Positions 59,090-64,000 of a stretch of DNA of 64,000 bases are shown here, piece by piece. Both the position numbers and the translations under genes were made by a program. Origin of the DNA: REEB76 sp049698775 (GTDB lineage Bacteria; Pseudomonadota; Gammaproteobacteria; Natronospirales; REEB76). The stretch lies in the NCBI GenBank assembly GCA_049698775.1, contig JBAVYM010000040.1:1-64000 (forward strand), given 5' to 3'. Each line of letters begins with the position of its first letter. Within the stretch, counting starts at the first letter, position 1. The notes beneath the pieces are model-generated. The model did no database searches. It was not told where the DNA came from and saw only the letters and a program-made list of their open reading frames with translations.

Positions 59090-60055
59090 ATGCCAAACGA
59101 CCAACCCATACCCATCCGTGAACTGCCGACGCCAAGTCTGGTGCAAAAAGTGCGTGCGGTGATTGCCGAAGCCAACCGCATCATTCTCGGCAAGGAAGCT
59201 CAAATCCGCCTGGCTTTGGTGTGCCTGATCACCGGCGGACACCTGCTTATCGAGGACATACCCGGCGTCGGCAAAACCACCCTGGCGCAAACCCTGGCAC
59301 GCTCGCTGGGACTGTCCTACCAACGCATCCAGTTCACCAGTGACCTACTGCCGGCGGATATTATCGGCGCATCCATATACGAACGCCAAAGCGGCGAGTT
59401 CCGTTTCCACCAAGGGCCGATTTTCGCGCACCTGATCCTGGCCGATGAAGTGAACCGCGCCACACCCAAAGCCCAAAGCGCCCTGTTGGAAGCCATGGAA
59501 GAGCGCCAGGTAACGGTGGACGGTGTCACACGCCCGCTACCCCAGCCGTTCTTCGTCATCGCCACCCAGAACCCCCTGCATCAGGTGGGCACTTTTCCGC
59601 TGCCGGAATCGCAACTGGACCGCTTCCTCATGCGCATCGGCCTGGGTTATCCCGGCGAAAAGGCGGAGCGTGACTTGTTGCAGGGCCGCGACCGGCGCGA
59701 ATTGTTGCACGGCCTGCAGCCGCTATTGAATGCGCCGGAGCTAATGGCCTTGCGCACCGCCGCTTTCAAGGTGCACGTGTCCGACGCCTTGCTGGATTAC
59801 CTGCAAGCACTGGTGCGCCACACCCGTGAAGCGCCGCGCTACGAAAACGGCCTGTCGCCACGCGCCGCCATCGCACTCAAGCACGCCGCGCAAGCTTGGG
59901 CGCTGCTCATGGGACGCGCCGGCGTGATCCCCGAGGATTTGCAAGCGGTGCTGCCCGGTGTGGTGGGTCATCGCCTGCGCCTGAAAGCCACGCATGAAAG
60001 CAGCGCCTCGACCAGCGTGGCGAAAGAACTGCTCGAAGCCGTGCCGATTCCGTGA
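59090..60055 (+). CDS. MoxR-family AAA+ ATPase
   Basis: 321 residues, with AAAGGA before the ATG. Walker A is EDIPGVGKTTLAQTL (about 55-69). Walker B is LILADEVNRATPKAQSALLEAMEE. The sensor region is VIATQNPLHQVGTFPLPESQLDRFL. MoxR ATPases act as chaperones that insert cofactors or assemble complexes with DUF58 partners. First gene of a moxR-DUF58-transglutaminase operon. Confidence 0.93.
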   Translation: MPNDQPIPIRELPTPSLVQKVRAVIAEANRIILGKEAQIRLALVCLITGGHLLIEDIPGVGKTTLAQTLARSLGLSYQRIQFTSDLLPADIIGASIYERQSGEFRFHQGPIFAHLILADEVNRATPKAQSALLEAMEERQVTVDGVTRPLPQPFFVIATQNPLHQVGTFPLPESQLDRFLMRIGLGYPGEKAERDLLQGRDRRELLHGLQPLLNAPELMALRTAAFKVHVSDALLDYLQALVRHTREAPRYENGLSPRAAIALKHAAQAWALLMGRAGVIPEDLQAVLPGVVGHRLRLKATHESSASTSVAKELLEAVPIP

Positions 60056-60061
60056 TCAAGA

Positions 60062-60142
60062 CAAGTGCTGTGTGCTAAGTGCTGTGTGCTGCGAGTGTTC
60101 AGACCAAACTGATTCCACGCAGTACACAGCACGCAGCACTCG
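60062..60142. repeat. Tandem and inverted AGTGCTG repeats between moxR and the DUF58 gene
   Basis: AGTGCTGTGTGCT occurs twice in tandem near 60063-60090. The right part (60116-60142, ACGCAGTACACAGCAC followed by GCAGCACTCGG) is a near-complement. The 96-base gap can therefore fold into a long hairpin within the operon. It may be a dispersed intergenic repeat or an RNA stability element. Confidence 0.55.
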
Positions 60143-60151
60143 GTTCCAGCC

Positions 60152-61135
60152 ATGCTCACTAGCACCCGTGAATTTATAAACCAGCGTATCCAGGACTGGG
60201 CACGCCGCCGCCAGGGTCCGGATGGCGACGTGGTGCAACTGAAACGCCGTCGTATCTACATCCTGCCCACCCGTCAGGGACTGCTGTACGGCTTCGCTGT
60301 ATTCGTCATGCTGCTGGGCTCCATGAATTATTCCAACAGCATGGGTTTCATGCTGACCTTCGTGCTGACCGGCCTGGGTTTCGTGGCGATGCACGCCTGC
60401 CACGTCAATCTCATGGGGCTGGAAATCAGCGCCGGCAAAGCCCCAGCGGTGTTCGCCGGTGAAACTGCGTATTTTTATCTGCACGTCACCAATCCGAGCC
60501 GCACGCTGCGCACCGCCATCGCGCTAAGTGCAGAAACCGCGGACGCTATCGTCACCGGCAATCTGGCCGCGGCGGATCACGGCAATGTTGCGGTGCCGCT
60601 GATGGCGGAAAAACGCGGCTGGCTCAGATTGAACCGGCTGGCGGTGGAAACCACCTATCCTTTCGGTCTGTTCCGCGCTTGGAGCTGGGTGTACATGAAT
60701 ATGCGTGTGCTGGTATATCCGAAACCGGCACACGATGCTCCGCCTTTGCCGCGGCCACTGGGCGGGCGCGGCGGCGGCCGGCCGGCGGACCGGGGCGATG
60801 AAGATTTCAGCGGCCTGCGCAGCTACCAGCCCGGGGATTCCCCCCGGCACATCGCATGGAAAGCGTCCGCGCGGGAACGCAAGCTATTGACCAAACAATT
60901 CACCGGCGGCGGTGAGGAAAGCCGTTGGCTGGAATGGGACACGCTCGTAAGCCTCGGTCCGGAACAACGTTTGTCGGTGCTGTGCCGCTGGGTGCTGCTG
61001 GCGCACGCGGAAAACCTGGATTACGGTCTGCGCCTGCCCGGCAGATCAATCCCCATCGCCGGCGGCGATACGCACCGGGACCGTTGCCTGGAAGCGCTGG
61101 CGTTGTACGGCACACACGAGACGGCGGCCGCGTGA
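60152..61135 (+). CDS. DUF58-domain membrane protein
   Basis: 327 residues. Two adjacent transmembrane helices (about 46-85) are followed by a cytoplasmic domain carrying the DUF58 signature EDFSGLRSYQPGDSPRHIAW and KRLLTKQF-like (here KLLTKQF). DUF58 proteins are the usual partners of MoxR ATPases. Its stop overlaps the GTG start of the next gene. Confidence 0.9.
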   Translation: MLTSTREFINQRIQDWARRRQGPDGDVVQLKRRRIYILPTRQGLLYGFAVFVMLLGSMNYSNSMGFMLTFVLTGLGFVAMHACHVNLMGLEISAGKAPAVFAGETAYFYLHVTNPSRTLRTAIALSAETADAIVTGNLAAADHGNVAVPLMAEKRGWLRLNRLAVETTYPFGLFRAWSWVYMNMRVLVYPKPAHDAPPLPRPLGGRGGGRPADRGDEDFSGLRSYQPGDSPRHIAWKASARERKLLTKQFTGGGEESRWLEWDTLVSLGPEQRLSVLCRWVLLAHAENLDYGLRLPGRSIPIAGGDTHRDRCLEALALYGTHETAAA

Positions 61136-63096
61136 ACGTGATCGCAGGGGCAAATCCCGACGAACGTCTGGAACGCGCACGGCTGTTGTGGGTGCTGGCG
61201 GCACTGCTGGTAATGACGTTGCCGCACGCGCTGCACCTTGCACCTTGGATCGTATTGGCCGCGGCCTTGATCGTGCTGTGGCGCCTGGCGGTAGCTTACC
61301 GGGGCTGGCTGCCGTTCAACGGTTACACCCGCATCGGCCTCGGCGTGCTGGCGTTTCTCGGTGTATTTGCCACCTATCACACGTTTAACGGGCCGGAAGC
61401 CGGCACCGCGCTCCTGATTCTTTTGGCCGCCCTGAAACTCATGGAGGCCAGGGGTTTGCGGGATTATTTCCTGGTGTTGGTGATTACCTTGTTCATAGGC
61501 ATCGCCAATTTTCTCTACGATCAGACCATTCCGCTGGCGATTTATATGATTCCTGCCGTGTGGCTCGCAATAACCGCACTGCTGAACGTGGCGCATCCGG
61601 ATGCGAACCGCACGCCAGCCATGTCGCTGAAAATCGCCGCGCGCATGCTGCTGCCTGCCCTGCCCGTGGCGTTGGTGCTGTTCCTGCTGTTCCCACGCAT
61701 CCCGGGGCCCTTGTGGGGTCTGGCGTTACCGCAAAATTCCGCAGTTACCGGCCTGTCCACGCACATGGCGCCGGGCAGCCTGAGTCAATTGGCGCAATCA
61801 GACGCGATTGCATTCCGGGTGAAATTCCTGAGTGCCGCACCGCCGCGCTCGCAACTTTACTGGCGTGCGTTGGTGCTGCACGACTACGATGGCAAAACCT
61901 GGACCACCGGCACAAGTCTTTTCAGCAGGAACGATTCCCTGTCCACCGACGGTACGCCGGTGCAGTACCAGATGACGCTGGAACCCAATAACCTGCATGT
62001 GCTTTACAGTCTGGATCTGCCGGTGCGCGCGCCGAACAATTCCAACCTGACCGGCGATTACGAACTGGTCACCCCGCAAACTGTCACGCAGCGCACTCTT
62101 TACGACGTGACCTCCTACACGAATTACAACTACGGCATAACTGAACCGGCCTGGCTACTGCGCCGCGACCTGGAGTTGCCGAGGGACATTGATCCACGCG
62201 CGCGCGCGCTGGCAGAACGCTGGAAGGCCGACAATGCCGACTCCGCGCAAATTGTCCAGGACGCCCTGCGCATGTTTCATGATCAGCCGTTCCGCTACAC
62301 CTTGCAGCCCGGCGCGCTGAACGGCTCCAATCGCATTGACGAATTTCTGTTCACCACGCGTCGCGGCTTCTGCGAGCACTATGCCAGTGCCTTCGTGTTC
62401 CTGATGCGCGTGGCCGGCATCCAGGCGCACGTGGTTATCGGGTATCAGGGTGGCCTGCAAAACCCAGTGGATGGTTATTACATCGTGCGTCAGGAAGACG
62501 CGCATGCCTGGGCCGAGGTGTGGTTAACAGGCCGCGGCTGGGTGCGGGTGGATCCTACCGCCGCCGTGGATCCGGCGCGCGTGGATGAAGGTTTGGCCGC
62601 CGCCCTGCCCGCCAGCGAAGTGCCCGGTTATTTCTTCAACTCTCATCCCTGGTTGGGGAACTTGCGCGACACCTGGGATGCGGTCAACAACGGCTGGAAT
62701 CAGTGGGTGCTGGCCTACGGCCCGGAATTGCAAAAGCATTTCTTTGACAACGTGGGACTGGATTACGGCAACTGGCTGCAACTCGCACTGGTGTTGCTAT
62801 TACTCGTCGGAGGGATTCTGGTGCTGGTGTGGCTGGCATTCTGGTGGCGTTACCGCGCGCCACGGCAGTCGCGGGTGGTGCGTGACTATCATCGTTTCTG
62901 CCACAAACTGGCCAAATACGGCTTGGCACGCCAGCTCCATGAAGGCCCGCTGGATTACGCCAAGCGCATTAGCCGCCTGCGCCCCGATCTGGCAAACCGG
63001 ATCAACACCATCACCTCGCTGTACATCAACCTGCGTTATGCTGAAACCGGAGATGCGCAGACATTCAGCCGGTTGGTACGGCTGTTCCGGCTTTGA
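61132..63096 (+). CDS. tgpA: TgpA-like transmembrane transglutaminase
   Basis: 654 residues from the GTG at 61132, which overlaps the DUF58 stop as GTGA; an upstream ATG lies deep in the DUF58 gene. About five N-terminal transmembrane helices, a periplasmic domain (DUF3488-like), then a transglutaminase core with the catalytic Cys in RGFCEHYASAFVFLMR, the His in EDAHAWAEVW and the Asp in VRVDPTAA. A further helix and a cytoplasmic tail (DUF4129-like) complete it. TgpA is essential in Pseudomonas. Third gene of the operon. Confidence 0.92.
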   Translation: MNVIAGANPDERLERARLLWVLAALLVMTLPHALHLAPWIVLAAALIVLWRLAVAYRGWLPFNGYTRIGLGVLAFLGVFATYHTFNGPEAGTALLILLAALKLMEARGLRDYFLVLVITLFIGIANFLYDQTIPLAIYMIPAVWLAITALLNVAHPDANRTPAMSLKIAARMLLPALPVALVLFLLFPRIPGPLWGLALPQNSAVTGLSTHMAPGSLSQLAQSDAIAFRVKFLSAAPPRSQLYWRALVLHDYDGKTWTTGTSLFSRNDSLSTDGTPVQYQMTLEPNNLHVLYSLDLPVRAPNNSNLTGDYELVTPQTVTQRTLYDVTSYTNYNYGITEPAWLLRRDLELPRDIDPRARALAERWKADNADSAQIVQDALRMFHDQPFRYTLQPGALNGSNRIDEFLFTTRRGFCEHYASAFVFLMRVAGIQAHVVIGYQGGLQNPVDGYYIVRQEDAHAWAEVWLTGRGWVRVDPTAAVDPARVDEGLAAALPASEVPGYFFNSHPWLGNLRDTWDAVNNGWNQWVLAYGPELQKHFFDNVGLDYGNWLQLALVLLLLVGGILVLVWLAFWWRYRAPRQSRVVRDYHRFCHKLAKYGLARQLHEGPLDYAKRISRLRPDLANRINTITSLYINLRYAETGDAQTFSRLVRLFRL

Positions 63097-63109
63097 TCTT
63101 CGGCAGGCG

Positions 63110-63736
63110 ATGGATAATAGTACGGAGACTTCAGCTCAGATGAACCGACCATCAGCGCCGTTTGTTCACATCACCAACACGCCGCAACGTTACGGTCTGG
63201 TGGCGCAGCTTTTGCATTGGATAGTTGTTGCGCTGCTGATCGCGCAGTTCACCCTGGGAATAAAAGCACATGGTCTGCCCATCAGTCTCGAGCGGCTGAT
63301 TCTGCTCGCGCGTCACAAATCCATCGGCCTTACCATTTTTGCGCTGATTGTGCTGCGGCTCGCCTGGCGCTGGTACTCGCCGCCTCCACCTTTGCTGCCC
63401 ACGCCACGGCCATGGTTCAGGACGGCGGCACGCCTGTCGCACAGCCTGATGTATGCCTTGCTGCTTGCCATGCCGATCGTCGGCTGGCTGTTGTCCTCGG
63501 CTTCGAACCTGAGCGTGAGCTGGTTTGGGTGGTTCACCTTGCCGAATCTGGTGAAACCGGATCAGCGCTTGGCGCACTGGCTCCTGCTCACGCACCAAAG
63601 CATGGCCTGGCTGCTGCTGGCCGTCATCATCATCCATGTGGGTGCCGCACTCTGGCATCACCTGATTCTCAAGGATGATGTGCTGATGCGCATGTTGCCA
63701 TTCACGGGCCGCCGCCGCGTGAGAGGTGTACCATGA
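63110..63736 (+). CDS. Cytochrome b561 family protein
   Basis: 208 residues from the ATG at 63110, which has an AGG just upstream; an ATG at 63140 is possible. Four transmembrane helices. Candidate haem ligands are His in VAQLLHWIVVA, HKSIGL, THQSMAWL and VIIIHVGAALWHH. It probably transfers electrons between the quinone pool and a periplasmic partner. Overlaps the YceI gene by four bases, a common pairing. Confidence 0.9.
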   Translation: MDNSTETSAQMNRPSAPFVHITNTPQRYGLVAQLLHWIVVALLIAQFTLGIKAHGLPISLERLILLARHKSIGLTIFALIVLRLAWRWYSPPPPLLPTPRPWFRTAARLSHSLMYALLLAMPIVGWLLSSASNLSVSWFGWFTLPNLVKPDQRLAHWLLLTHQSMAWLLLAVIIIHVGAALWHHLILKDDVLMRMLPFTGRRRVRGVP

Positions 63737-64000
63737 ACCTCCGTCTGGGATTGTTGCTGGGGCTGGTCGCGATGCCGGCCGCGCCGGCGGGGGCGCAATG
63801 CTGGAACGCGGTGCCCCAGGCAAGCGTAATCACCTTCAACGTCAGCCAGGCCGGTGCGCCGCTGCAGGGCACTTTTCACGATTATGATGGTCTGGTGTGT
63901 ATTGGCGGGCCGGAGAGCGATGATCGCATTCGTGTGAATGTGCGCACCACCTCGGTGGACACACAACTGCCGGAACTGGACGAGGCTCTGCGGGGTCCGG
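63733..64000 (+). CDS. YceI family periplasmic protein (truncated by window end)
   Basis: The visible part has about 89 codons. A signal peptide (LGLLLGLVAMPAAPAGAQ) is followed by ASVITFNVSQAGAPLQGTFHDYDG, the start of the YceI lipocalin-like fold that binds isoprenoid lipids. The gene continues beyond 64000. Its start overlaps the stop of the cytochrome b561 gene (ATGA). Confidence 0.85.
   Translation, partial: MNLRLGLLLGLVAMPAAPAGAQCWNAVPQASVITFNVSQAGAPLQGTFHDYDGLVCIGGPESDDRIRVNVRTTSVDTQLPELDEALRGP

Noticed and set aside
60062..60142. CRISPR-like short repeats
   Set aside because: The AGTGCTG units are adjacent without unique spacers and form a hairpin; no cas genes are present in the window.

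Overview
This window is a chromosomal segment of a GC-rich gammaproteobacterium. The best evidence is gene order: queG (+) is divergent from nnr-tsaE-amiC-mutL-miaA-hfq-hflX-hflK-hflC-DUF2065-purA, with rnr-rlmB further along. This is the classical gammaproteobacterial block. holC-valS, divergent lptF-lptG and pepA, and pcnB-folK-dNK-panB-panC-panD fit the same class. The large TonB-dependent receptor followed by a TPR-sulfotransferase recalls environmental Xanthomonadales/Nevskiales-like lineages. That placement is inference, and no species can be named.

Layout. 1-5970: an accessory secretion locus with two paralogous beta-propeller/DUF11 proteins that end in GlyGly-CTERM-like tails, two small membrane proteins between them, and a palindromic repeat upstream. 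5972-9817: a zinc-ribbon membrane HExxH protein, rlmB and rnr. 9914-10758: tRNA-Leu(CAG) and a vapBC pair. 10825-23288: the housekeeping block (purine synthesis, HflKC protease modulation, Hfq, tRNA modification, mismatch repair, cell separation, NAD(P)HX repair, queuosine). 23361-30762: a defence island with hsdR, an hsdM-hsdS fusion, a HEPN-motif gene at the operon end, a decayed second hsdR start, and an HTH-nucleotidyltransferase/HEPN module under a perfect 11-bp palindrome. 30791-36528: a 2OG-oxygenase/SEC-C gene, pantothenate and folate genes, pcnB and tRNA-Glu(CTC). 36687-39035: an RDD protein and a two-gene envelope cassette bracketed by two diverged copies of the lptG 3' end, with a 199-bp inverted-repeat element inside. 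39086-50251: lptG/lptF, pepA, two secreted proteins, holC, a small companion gene, valS and cardiolipin synthase. 50301-56560: a VOC-LuxR fusion regulator, an orphan LytTR response regulator, a small membrane protein and a 1048-residue TonB receptor. 56739-64000: TPR-sulfotransferase, a lipoprotein, the MoxR-DUF58-transglutaminase operon, cytochrome b561 and a truncated YceI gene.

The strongest candidates for something undescribed are three. The first is the HEPN gene embedded in a type I restriction operon whose M and S subunits are fused. The second is the VOC domain that stands where a LuxR-type regulator normally has its receiver. The third is the 1.5-kb cassette flanked by divergent lptG 3' ends. 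All functional statements come from reading motifs and context; no database search was run.
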